From assembly GCA_963787185.1 (NCBI GenBank), contig CAWBCC010000009.1:434001-498000 (forward strand): a stretch of DNA of 64,000 nt. The letters run 5' to 3'. This document shows, piece by piece, positions 34,407-42,539 of this stretch; the first letter of the stretch is position 1, and each line of letters begins with the position of its first letter. The DNA is from JAJXZP01 sp963787185. Its GTDB lineage: Bacteria > Spirochaetota > Spirochaetia > Treponematales > Rectinemataceae. Under the pieces are notes generated by a model that saw only the letters and a list, made by a program, of their open reading frames with translations, was not told the origin of the DNA and did no database searches. The position numbers were made by a program, and so were the translations under genes.

Positions 34407-35705
34407 TCAATTTCGGCGGCGGGTGGCCGGCAGACTGAGCGTAAAGATGCTGCCGCCTCCCGGACGGGGTCGACAGGCGAGTTCACCCCCGGCGCTACGA
34501 GCCACGCGCCGAGCGAGGGCCAGACCGATGCCCGTTCCTTTTTCCTTGGTGGTGAAAAAGGGTTCAAAAATACGTTCGGATATCTCCGCGGGGACTCCCG
34601 GGCCGAGATCGCTGACGCAGAGTTCCCATTGCCTCCCGCGAAGCAGGAGTGACAGCTCGGGTCGTTGATCCGGACAGACGTCGAGAGCGTTGCGGGCAAG
34701 GTTGTCGAGAGCCTGCGAAAGCCTTTCCGCGTCGACGCGGACCCAGGCTGCGCCCCTGGACTCGTCTTGTGCGATTACCAACTGTCCCGAATAGCGTGCG
34801 ACGCAGTTCCGCAGCCAGGCTCCCAGCTCCAGATCGCGCGCTTCTCCCTCTCCTCCCTTTAGAAACTCGCGTATGCGATCGGCCAGACCGGCCAATCTGA
34901 GTACCTCGTCGTCGATCAGCATGGCCTTGGCTCTGGCTTTTTCCGAGGCTTCCGAATCGCCCAGACGCTTCAGGGATGCGGCCTGAACACGTATGACGCC
35001 GAGAGGGTTTTTGATCTCGTGAACCAGCGTCCGCGCAGCCTCTCCCAACTGAACGAGTTCCCTGGTTCGTATTTCGCTTTCCCGCAGTTCGAGGTTCTTT
35101 CGATAAAGACGGATGAGGAGAATGTAAAAGCCCGTAAGCGCCAGCGTCGCGAATGCCGCTCCGCCGTAAAGAACGAACCTCTGTCTGGCGTAGCTTTCGA
35201 TTCCATATTCGAGCCACAGCGCACTGGGCATCTCCGACATGGAGAGGTTCCGCAGCCCGAAAGGATCGGATCCGAGCATGGGGGGAGGCATTTCGTCGTT
35301 CCCGGTATGCCGCATCATGAATCGCATGCCCGGCATGCCGGCCCCTCCGGGACCGAGCGGACGCTCGAGGACCAGGGACGAAGCGCCGATCCGCGCCGGC
35401 GGGAAAGGCGCGGGCGGCGCGGGTATGTCCATGCGGTCGGGAGCGGTTCCCATTCGAACCAGCGGAGAACCGTCCGATGTGTACATACCGAAGCCCAGGA
35501 CGCGATCGTCCTCCGGGATGAGCTCGGAATTCTGTCTGAAGGATTCCGCCAGAACGGCGGAGGCACGATAGGCCTCGTATTCCAAGTAGAGGCGCCTGAT
35601 TCCTCTCTCGCCCAGAACCATCGTCCAGACGAGGATGAGGACGATGCCGAGTGTCAGCCCCGCCATGACGATAAATCGCGCGAAGGCTCTGGCATTCCGA
35701 TCCAT
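34407..35705 (-). CDS. Membrane sensor histidine kinase
   Basis: 432 residues from the ATG at 35705. Two membrane helices (about 8-31 and 182-203) bracket a 150-residue extracytoplasmic domain rich in Pro, Gly and Met (several MPPP/MPGM runs), which could contact metal or envelope components. The kinase has a HisKA H-box LVHEIKNPLGVIR, an N-box (ALDNLARNALD), and G-boxes DLGPGVP and GTGIGLALA, ending in LSLPATRRRN. No response regulator is adjacent. Its promoter (35711-35739) places transcription start at the ATG, and it diverges from the TPR gene. Confidence 0.9.
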   Translation of the reverse strand: MDRNARAFARFIVMAGLTLGIVLILVWTMVLGERGIRRLYLEYEAYRASAVLAESFRQNSELIPEDDRVLGFGMYTSDGSPLVRMGTAPDRMDIPAPPAPFPPARIGASSLVLERPLGPGGAGMPGMRFMMRHTGNDEMPPPMLGSDPFGLRNLSMSEMPSALWLEYGIESYARQRFVLYGGAAFATLALTGFYILLIRLYRKNLELRESEIRTRELVQLGEAARTLVHEIKNPLGVIRVQAASLKRLGDSEASEKARAKAMLIDDEVLRLAGLADRIREFLKGGEGEARDLELGAWLRNCVARYSGQLVIAQDESRGAAWVRVDAERLSQALDNLARNALDVCPDQRPELSLLLRGRQWELCVSDLGPGVPAEISERIFEPFFTTKEKGTGIGLALARRVARSAGGELACRPRPGGGSIFTLSLPATRRRN

Positions 35706-35710
35706 GAGCC

Positions 35711-35739
35711 ATTCTAGACCTCCCACGGTCGTGCGGCAA
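35711..35739 (-). promoter_or_regulatory. Promoter for the sensor kinase at 34407
   Basis: TTGCCG (35739-35734), a 17-base spacer and TAGAAT (35716-35711), only five bases before the ATG at 35705. Confidence 0.45.
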
Positions 35740-35763
35740 GTTCGCCTGCTCACCCGCCTCCGA

Positions 35764-35792
35764 TTGTTGATCGTCTCCGAAAGGTGTACACT
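35764..35792 (+). promoter_or_regulatory. Promoter for the TPR protein gene
   Basis: TTGTTG (35764-35769), a 17-base spacer and TACACT (35787-35792), eight bases before the ATG at 35801. No ribosome binding site separates them. Confidence 0.45.
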
Positions 35793-35800
35793 CGATCGCG

Positions 35801-37825
35801 ATGGCTGAAACGGCGACGCGCAGACTTTTCGAACGGGCGCTCAAAGCCGGAGAGGAACGCGACTATAAAAAGGCGGCGGAGCTCCTCACCTCCGTTCTGT
35901 CGCAGACCGATTCGATGCCTGAAGCCCTCCTTTACCTGGGAAGGGCTCGGTACGTGCTGGGGGAGCGCGGACGGGCCATAGACGCGTTCCGCCTCTATCT
36001 GAAATCCGGAGGCGAACGGGACGCCGGCTATTTCTTCCTCGGCAGAGCCTATCTAGCCTACGGCCGCCTGGGCGCCGCCGCGGCCTGTCTCAAAAAAAGC
36101 ACGGAAGCGGGACCGCAGAGAGCCGCCACATGGGCCTTGCTCGGAGCCGCTCTTCTCAAGCTGCATAGGACAAAATCCGCCGTGGATTGCATGGAGCGCG
36201 CGGTTACACTCGCGCCGGCGGACGACCGCATTCGACACGGTTATCTCAACGTCCTATTTACTCGGGCGCTACGGCTCCTCGTGAGAGGAAACGCCGACAT
36301 GGCTCGGCAAATGCTCAGCTACGCGATCGCCAACGGTCTCGACGCGACCGCCACCAGGCTATGGAGAGCGCGAGCCTTCCGAGCCCTCGGACGTCTGAAT
36401 GAAGCATTGGCGGACTGCGAAGCGGCTCTACGGCATTCACCAAACGATGCTTCCATACGCTGGGTGCATGCGGGTATTCTTCTCGCCGCGGGCAGACAGG
36501 CCGAGGCGGTGGCGGAGTTCGAGACGATACGGGCCGACAATCCCGACCTTCCTTCCCTTCCCCAGGACGATCGTTCGCTCGCTCGACTGCGCGCCTCGGT
36601 AGCCTTTCGCGACGGCCGCTGGAAAGAAGCGGCATCGCAGTCGCTGGCGCTCTTGCGCGGCGAACCGAAAGATGCCGCTCTGCGGGCGCTCGCTGCCGAA
36701 AGTCTCCGCGCCTTGGGCGAGATAGCGCGTTCTCGCGACCACTGGCTCCGAGCCGTCGAGGCCGACCCAAAATCTCCCGAGCTTCGGCTCGGGCTCGCTC
36801 TGGCACTCTGGGATCTCGGCGAGTACAAGGATGCCCTTTCCGCCGTGGAACGGGCCCGCCGCCTGGGCGCGGAGCCCGGCGAGGCCGACTATTACTCGGC
36901 CCTATGCCGCGCGCGACTGGGAGAGGACAGCGAAACCCTGCTCCCGAGGCTCCAGGCTCTCCTGCACAGCCGTACAGAGGGAGGAGAAGGAGCCGATCCT
37001 CGACTCATGTTCGCGCTGGGCGAAGCCCTGTACCGTTCGGGCCGCCCCGACCTCGCTTCGGGCTGGTTCGAGAAAGTCCTCTCCTTGGTTCCCGAGCACG
37101 AGCTTTCCCTTCTCTACAGAATATCCGTCGCGGAGTCCCTCGGCGAAACCGCGACCCTTCCCGATGCATACGGAGCCTATCTTGAGCGTTATCCCGACAA
37201 TGCCAAGCTTCGCCGCGAATTCGTCAATATCCTCGTGAGCTCGAAAAACTGGCAAAAGGCCGCCGCCATGATCGAAGCCGGCATACCCTATGCCGAACCG
37301 GGAGAACGCGGTCGACGGTTGTTGGCGCACTGTTATCGCAATGCGGGGCGATATCGGGAAGCCGCCGTCGTCTATCGAGATCTCCTGCGCCGGGAGCCTT
37401 CTTCGGGCGATCTTCTCGTCGGCCTCGCCTATTGTCTGGACAAGGACGGCAAGTCCGATTTCGCGCTGTCCCTGCTCGAGAAGGCCCCGGCGGAGGCGAA
37501 ATCGGCAATGGAACCCTGGATCTTACTGGGAGCTTTGTACGCCCGTTCGGAAAAAGCCGAAGCGGCCGTGGACGCTCTCCGGCGCGCCACGGAGATCGCC
37601 CCGGAAAACCCTCGCGCGTGGCGCAATCTCGGCCTTCTGTACAGGCGCCAGGGGCTCGTGGAATTCGCGGACAGATGCCTCGCGCGCGCCGCCGAGCTGG
37701 CGGCAAAATCGGGGACGGGGGGACCGGAAACGACGGGGCCGCAGCAGGGACGAGCCGCATCGGACGGCTCCAGCGGCTTTACCGACACGCTCGCACACAC
37801 CGCTCGCAAAGGCCGGGGTCGTTGA
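35801..37825 (+). CDS. Tetratricopeptide-repeat protein
   Basis: 674 residues made almost wholly of TPR-like helical pairs (for example KKAAELLTSVLSQTDSMPEALLYLGRARYVLGE, ALADCEAALRHSPNDASIRWVHAGILLAAG and AAVDALRRATEIAPENPRAWRNLGLLYRR), with a disordered 40-residue tail. There is no signal peptide or membrane helix, so it is probably a cytoplasmic scaffold for protein complexes. No partner can be named. It diverges from a sensor kinase gene and precedes a small conserved-looking gene by 40 bases. Confidence 0.85.
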   Translation: MAETATRRLFERALKAGEERDYKKAAELLTSVLSQTDSMPEALLYLGRARYVLGERGRAIDAFRLYLKSGGERDAGYFFLGRAYLAYGRLGAAAACLKKSTEAGPQRAATWALLGAALLKLHRTKSAVDCMERAVTLAPADDRIRHGYLNVLFTRALRLLVRGNADMARQMLSYAIANGLDATATRLWRARAFRALGRLNEALADCEAALRHSPNDASIRWVHAGILLAAGRQAEAVAEFETIRADNPDLPSLPQDDRSLARLRASVAFRDGRWKEAASQSLALLRGEPKDAALRALAAESLRALGEIARSRDHWLRAVEADPKSPELRLGLALALWDLGEYKDALSAVERARRLGAEPGEADYYSALCRARLGEDSETLLPRLQALLHSRTEGGEGADPRLMFALGEALYRSGRPDLASGWFEKVLSLVPEHELSLLYRISVAESLGETATLPDAYGAYLERYPDNAKLRREFVNILVSSKNWQKAAAMIEAGIPYAEPGERGRRLLAHCYRNAGRYREAAVVYRDLLRREPSSGDLLVGLAYCLDKDGKSDFALSLLEKAPAEAKSAMEPWILLGALYARSEKAEAAVDALRRATEIAPENPRAWRNLGLLYRRQGLVEFADRCLARAAELAAKSGTGGPETTGPQQGRAASDGSSGFTDTLAHTARKGRGR

Positions 37826-37849
37826 CCTTTACGGCTCTGATGATATACT
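37822..37849 (+). promoter_or_regulatory. Promoter for the 186-residue protein gene
   Basis: TTGACC (37822-37827), a 16-base spacer and TATACT (37844-37849). The -35 box overlaps the TPR gene's stop. A GGAGG site and the ATG at 37866 follow within 17 bases, leaving a very short leader. Confidence 0.6.
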
Positions 37850-37865
37850 TGCGATGGAGGGAAAA

Positions 37866-38426
37866 ATGCCGGTAAAAGCCATGGACTTGTTCGACGCCTA
37901 CTCGAAGAACGCCCTGCCCAAGGACCACGGCTATATCGTGTCGTCCTTTTTTGCGCCCAACACTGCGTATTCCCGCTACGAAATCGTCTCCTACACGAAC
38001 GTCAAGTCGATCTATCCCAACGAAGAAGGTTTGACCTTCCAGACCGACGGCAAGAAACTCTATGTCCTCGTCGAGCCATCGAACTATCCCAATAAGGGCA
38101 TGGAGCCGTTCGTGCGGTCGAGCATAGAGAAAATCCCCCTGCGCTTCAGCGAGCTCGAACTCTTCACGTGCAAGAATCAGACAAGAATTTACTGGGGTAA
38201 GTCGGCCGTGATTTCTTACGGGGCCTTCACCATCATGCGTCCGGCCGGAATCAATTTCGCGTTCTGCTTTTACCTCCTGCCCGATATGTACCAATCGATG
38301 CAGCTCTTCTTCGAAAAGACCTTCAATAAGGAAGCGGGCGCGCCTCTTTCGGACGCCAAGAAAGTGGCGGCCTCCGTCGCCGAGACGGTCAAGGCTTCCA
38401 TGGGCTGGGACTATCGAAGCGAATAG
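37866..38426 (+). CDS. Conserved-looking cytoplasmic protein of unknown function
   Basis: 186 residues from the ATG at 37866, five bases after GGAGG; an in-frame ATG at 37854 would leave no leader. I recognise no domain. The sequence is a mixed alpha/beta protein with aromatic-rich strands (GYIVSSFFAPNTAYSRYEIVSYTNVKSIYPN would be its longest such run, residues ~21-50), a central VLVEPSNYPNKGMEP segment and a C-terminal helix with KKVAASVAETVKASMG. There is no signal peptide. It has its own strong promoter and ends in a bidirectional terminator shared with ppdK, so it is a single-gene unit. Confidence 0.7.
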   Translation: MPVKAMDLFDAYSKNALPKDHGYIVSSFFAPNTAYSRYEIVSYTNVKSIYPNEEGLTFQTDGKKLYVLVEPSNYPNKGMEPFVRSSIEKIPLRFSELELFTCKNQTRIYWGKSAVISYGAFTIMRPAGINFAFCFYLLPDMYQSMQLFFEKTFNKEAGAPLSDAKKVAASVAETVKASMGWDYRSE

Positions 38427-38481
38427 CCGGTCGGAAATCTCGCACATGTGAGGCTCATTTAGATTTCTAAATCCGCTCGTA

Positions 38482-38519
38482 AAAAGAAGGGGCCGTCTCC
38501 GGGACCGGCCCCTTCTTTT
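38482..38519. terminator. Bidirectional rho-independent terminator
   Basis: AAAAGAAGGGGCC and its exact complement GGCCCCTTCTTTT form a 13-bp stem. A-runs and T-runs on both sides let it end transcription of the plus-strand 37866 gene and the minus-strand ppdK gene. Confidence 0.9.
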
Positions 38520-38581
38520 CTGTCTGCGACATTTGGGAAGCTGCCGACATGCGTCGTCGCCTTGCCGGCAGCCTGCTCTGG

Positions 38582-41230
38582 CTAGGCCTTGGCGGCCTTC
38601 CGTAGTTCGATTTCCACCTGTGCGACGGCAGTGATGGACAGAGGCACCTGGTACGGCGAACACGACACATAATCGAGTCCCGTCGCCATGCAGAAGCGAA
38701 TGTTGTCGGGATTGGCTCCATGCTCACCACACAGCCCCGTTACGAGGTCCGGACGTGAAAGCTTGCCGCGTCTGACGGCTGTGGCCACGAGATCCTTCAC
38801 GGGAGACGTGAGCAGCGAGAACGGGTTGCCTTCGATCAAGTCATAGAGCGAATAGTCCGGCATGAAGGAGTTGAAGTCGTCGCGGCTTATGCCGAGCGTG
38901 GTCTGCGTGAGATCGTTGGTGCCGAAGGAGAAAAACTCGCTATAGCGGGCTATCTCTCCGGCACTGAGCGCCGCGGCGGGCAGCTCGATCATCGTGCCCA
39001 CCTTGAAGGGGACCGGTTTCGCGCCGAGCTCGTTGCGGACCTCCTCTTCTATCTCCATGAGACCACGGTACTGCTTGCCTTCTATCCTTTTGCCGTGGAC
39101 GACCAGCTTAAGCTCCGAGGAATTCATGACGACGGGGATCATCACCTCGGGTCTGACATCCACCTTTTCCTTCTGCAGTTTGAATACGGCCTCGAAAATC
39201 GCGCGGACCTGCATTTCGTAAATCTCGGGATAGGACACGGCGATACGACAGCCGCGGTGGCCGAGCATGGGGTTGAACTCGGAGAGAGCGTCGCAGCGCG
39301 CCTGAATCTCGGCTCTCGAAAGCTTCTTCGCTCCCTTGCGTGCGGCCAGATAGGTGACCAGGGTTTCCATCTCGGCCGGATTGTGAGGGAGAAATTCGTG
39401 GAGCGGAGCATCCAGAAGACGGATCGTGACCTCTTTGCCGGCCATGGTCTTGAAGAGCCCGTAGAAGTCTTCGCGCTGCATGGGCTTGAGCTTTTCAAGA
39501 GCCTTGACCCGCTCTTCCTTGGTGTCGGATAGGATCATTTCGCGGATCACGTTGATACGCTTTTCGTTGAAGAACATGTGCTCGGTGCGGGTAAGGCCGA
39601 TTCCCTCGGCGCCGAAAAGCAGGGCGCGGGCCGCGTCGCGGGGCGTATCGGCATTGGCTCGGACATGAAAATGCCGCATCTGCTTCTTGGCCAAGGCTAT
39701 GAAGTCGAGAAGGCCGGAATCTTTGGGGTCGGGCGAAATGAGATCGGCCTTGCCCAGCCATATCTGCGCCTCTCCATAGAAGGGCACGTTCATCGTGATG
39801 TAGTCGCCCTCTTCTACGGCGAGATCTCCGATCGTGGCCTTTTTGCCCCGAATTTTCATCTCCGGTTTGACGAGTGAAACCTTGCCGTATTGACGCGCGA
39901 CTACAGAAGCGTGCGCCGAATAACCGCCCTCGCAGGACAGGACGCCGGCGGCAACTTCTATGGCTTTGACGTCCTCGGCGAAAGTCGAAGGCATGACCAG
40001 GATGAAATGTTTGTCCTCGTTCTTCTGCTGAGCGAGTCTGAAGGCCTCGAGCAGGCCCTCGGTGCTGAAATAGACGCGTCCGATCGCCGCGCCGGGAGCT
40101 CCCACGATGCCCCCCGAGACCCCCGGCAGCTTTTTGATCGAATTGAAATCGACTATGTCGTGAAGTATCTCGTTGAGACGTCCGGGAGCTATCGAGCTGA
40201 CGACATAGGCTTCGTCTACGACCTTGCGCGCGTTGAGGTCGAGCGCCAGCCTGAGGTCGGCCTGAGTGCTTTTTGCGACCACCTGTCTCTGCTCGATGAG
40301 CCAGAGTTTCTTGTTTTCGATAGTGAAGCGTATCTGCCTGATTTCCAAGTGCTTGTCTTCGAGCTTTCGGGCAATCTTCTCGAGTTCCTTGAGGTTGGCG
40401 GCATCGATTTTATTGATGTCTTTGCCTTCGGCGCCGATCTCGTTGAAACGCTCCTGGTAGAATTCGCCTTGAAGCACTGCGTCGCCCGTGACTATGTCGC
40501 GCGTAAAAAATGCTCCCGAAGCCGAGTCCTTTCCATAATTGCCGTACACCATGGGCTGCACGAGTATGGCCGTATCGCCCGCGTCCTGCTCGTCGAGGCG
40601 AACGAGGCGGGATACACGCTTGAGAGCGATTTCGACCTGAACGGCCGCCGAATCGAAGAAACCCTCAGGAAGCAGGGCCGCGTACTCGTCCATGAACGCT
40701 GCCGCGGGCTTCGCCGCTTTCTCGGCCCGCAAGGTCTTGGTGCAAGCCTCGGCCGCGGCCGCGATGGCGAATCGGTCTTTATCGCGGCCTTCGAGCTCCG
40801 CAATGCGGTCCTCGACCGCGAGCATGCCGCGGACGAGGAACAGCACCTCATGGGCGGCGAAGTTGGCGCCCACCCACGACGCGAAGCCTTCGACGGTGTC
40901 GCGGGCGAGACCGAAATCGTGCAGTGTGGGATAATTCGAGATGGCCAAGTTAGGCGAGACGACGATCTTGAACAGCAGAGGGTTAGTCCGATCGCCGAGC
41001 TTTTTGCCGACGATCTCTTCCGCTTTCCGTAGGAACGGTTTGAGCTCTTCACCTACTTTTTCATCTTGGAGATGCGAGGCGCCATCGGAATCGATGACGA
41101 AACCGGGAAGGATCGGCAGGGCGAGTTCGGCGAACTCATTGGCCTGTCGGCCCCTCATGCCGAGTTTTTCGAGATCCACGCCCTTCTTTACCGGTTCCTT
41201 CTGGCTGAAGAAATGAACATTATTCTTCAT
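38582..41230 (-). CDS. ppdK: Pyruvate, phosphate dikinase
   Basis: 882 residues, close to the usual 870-900. It interconverts pyruvate, ATP and phosphate with phosphoenolpyruvate, AMP and pyrophosphate. The N-terminal ATP-grasp part is more divergent than usual. The swivelling phosphohistidine domain has GGYSAHASVVAR (His440, where most enzymes read GMTSHAAVVAR). The C-terminal TIM barrel has RTEHMFF, a MLGHRGCR motif, GTNDLTQTTLG and the catalytic-cysteine loop GLCGEHGA. The gene follows an HPr-like-domain gene by 30 bases and ends at the shared terminator. From memory, T. pallidum keeps ppdK in the same position near cfpA. Confidence 0.93.
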   Translation of the reverse strand: MKNNVHFFSQKEPVKKGVDLEKLGMRGRQANEFAELALPILPGFVIDSDGASHLQDEKVGEELKPFLRKAEEIVGKKLGDRTNPLLFKIVVSPNLAISNYPTLHDFGLARDTVEGFASWVGANFAAHEVLFLVRGMLAVEDRIAELEGRDKDRFAIAAAAEACTKTLRAEKAAKPAAAFMDEYAALLPEGFFDSAAVQVEIALKRVSRLVRLDEQDAGDTAILVQPMVYGNYGKDSASGAFFTRDIVTGDAVLQGEFYQERFNEIGAEGKDINKIDAANLKELEKIARKLEDKHLEIRQIRFTIENKKLWLIEQRQVVAKSTQADLRLALDLNARKVVDEAYVVSSIAPGRLNEILHDIVDFNSIKKLPGVSGGIVGAPGAAIGRVYFSTEGLLEAFRLAQQKNEDKHFILVMPSTFAEDVKAIEVAAGVLSCEGGYSAHASVVARQYGKVSLVKPEMKIRGKKATIGDLAVEEGDYITMNVPFYGEAQIWLGKADLISPDPKDSGLLDFIALAKKQMRHFHVRANADTPRDAARALLFGAEGIGLTRTEHMFFNEKRINVIREMILSDTKEERVKALEKLKPMQREDFYGLFKTMAGKEVTIRLLDAPLHEFLPHNPAEMETLVTYLAARKGAKKLSRAEIQARCDALSEFNPMLGHRGCRIAVSYPEIYEMQVRAIFEAVFKLQKEKVDVRPEVMIPVVMNSSELKLVVHGKRIEGKQYRGLMEIEEEVRNELGAKPVPFKVGTMIELPAAALSAGEIARYSEFFSFGTNDLTQTTLGISRDDFNSFMPDYSLYDLIEGNPFSLLTSPVKDLVATAVRRGKLSRPDLVTGLCGEHGANPDNIRFCMATGLDYVSCSPYQVPLSITAVAQVEIELRKAAKA

Positions 41231-41260
41231 GGCCTTTCCTTTCCTGCGTCGGCTGTGCGG

Positions 41261-42322
41261 CTAGAACAGCGCCATGACGCTGTTCACGGGGCCTCTCAGG
41301 AAGGCCTCGAACATGTGACTCGCTCCCTGCGTGAGGTATCGCTGAAGCTTGGCCACATCCGAGATATTCTCGCCGGCTATGGCGAATTGAATTGTCGAAC
41401 CGTGCTTCACCTTACCCCACTTGAAAAGAGCATTCAGATTGGTTATTCGTTCGCCGTCATAGTAGACGAGCACCTGAAGGTCGGGATGCTTCACGTTGTA
41501 GCTCGCGATGATGCGCTTCCACGCCTCGACATTGCCGTTATGGAAAAGCTCGTTCGTGACATTCACCGAATACATCGGGGTCATGCGCGCGCCCGGTTTG
41601 ACCGCCTGTTCGGCCGCGACGGCCGCCTTGGGCTCCTCCGGCTCGATCGGAGCGGCTTCCGCCGCGACCGCCTTCTTGGCCCTCGGTGCGCCCGAACTTT
41701 TCGGGGCCTTGGGCGCCGCCTTGAGCTTGGGCCTTCCCGTATGTTTGGCCTCGGCGGAGGCGAGAGATTCCTTGAGTTGCCTGTAGACGCAGTCGCCTCT
41801 CAGGAACTCGGGCTTCACCTTGGGTTTTCGACCGGCGAAGAGATCTATCACCGCTTGGGCGGTCGCGTCGAGAAGACTGACCTCTCCCTCTTTGGCAAAT
41901 CGCCCGGAGTATATGACGAGAAGCTCGGAACGATTGAGACGGTCGATTTGAGCCATTCTTCGCTTGTTCTTGGGGTTTACCACTATCGCGCCGAGATCGG
42001 GGTGGAAATAGATCGCGACGAGGTCCACCGCGTTCCATTTTACCGTCTCCTCGGATACGGCGGACAGATCGCTCGTGATCGAGTCCAGATTGGCCGAGAC
42101 GCTGCGATAGGAAAATTTCTGACCGAGAATCATGGAAACAACCGGTCGGATGTCGTCTTTGTCGAGAACTTTGTCTTCGAGAAGCTCGTCTATTATATCC
42201 GCCAAATTCTCCTTGCCGGCCATGCGGTCCACTGCTGCGATTACACTCTGAATGTGCCGAACCGAGGCGTTGAAACCTTCTCGGTCGGCAAGACCCTCGA
42301 ATTGACTGATCATGCTTTTCAT
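41261..42322 (-). CDS. Unnamed treponemal protein with C-terminal HPr-like domain
   Basis: 353 residues from the ATG at 42322, which follows AGGAGGAG. Residues 1-188 form an unrecognised alpha/beta domain; 190-247 are an Ala/Lys/Pro-rich linker. Residues ~250-335 follow the order of an HPr phosphocarrier: strand YSVNVTNE, a loop with His261, helix VEAWKRIIASY, strand QVLVYYDG, segment ERITNLNALFKW, strand STIQFAIAGE and a final helix. His261 lines up with HPr's phosphorylated His15, but the following Arg-Pro is replaced. It lies between cfpA and ppdK; PPDK shares its phosphohistidine domain type with PTS enzyme I. The HPr similarity is by eye. Confidence 0.6.
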   Translation of the reverse strand: MKSMISQFEGLADREGFNASVRHIQSVIAAVDRMAGKENLADIIDELLEDKVLDKDDIRPVVSMILGQKFSYRSVSANLDSITSDLSAVSEETVKWNAVDLVAIYFHPDLGAIVVNPKNKRRMAQIDRLNRSELLVIYSGRFAKEGEVSLLDATAQAVIDLFAGRKPKVKPEFLRGDCVYRQLKESLASAEAKHTGRPKLKAAPKAPKSSGAPRAKKAVAAEAAPIEPEEPKAAVAAEQAVKPGARMTPMYSVNVTNELFHNGNVEAWKRIIASYNVKHPDLQVLVYYDGERITNLNALFKWGKVKHGSTIQFAIAGENISDVAKLQRYLTQGASHMFEAFLRGPVNSVMALF

Positions 42323-42341
42323 GAGCTGGACTCCTCCTGCG

Positions 42342-42375
42342 AAAAAGGCCGTCCCCCGTGAGCGGGAGGACGGCC
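42342..42375 (-). terminator. Rho-independent terminator after cfpA / leader hairpin of the HPr-like gene
   Basis: On the minus strand GGCCGTCC and GGACGGCC, extended inward by CCCG/CGGG around a CTCA tetraloop with one bulge, are followed by TTTTT (42346-42342). It lies 165 bases after the cfpA stop and ends 20 bases before the HPr-like gene's ATG. Confidence 0.85.
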
Positions 42376-42391
42376 CCTCGGGCATGCCTTA

Positions 42392-42419
42392 ATGATATAC
42401 AACCGAGTCGCGAACGCAA
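42392..42419 (-). promoter_or_regulatory. Promoter for the HPr-like gene
   Basis: TTGCGT (42419-42414), a 16-base spacer and TATCAT (42397-42392). The predicted start near 42385 would put the terminator hairpin at the very 5' end of the mRNA, before the AGGAGGAG site. Confidence 0.5.
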
Positions 42420-42539
42420 GTGCCGTCCCCGCCGATATTTTCCTCGAACCGCGGCTGCGTGGAGCGGAAGGGAAGCCCCGAACGGCTGCACGGCAGAAGA
42501 AAGCCGACCGACTATCGCCGGCCGGCATTCTTTGGGGCA

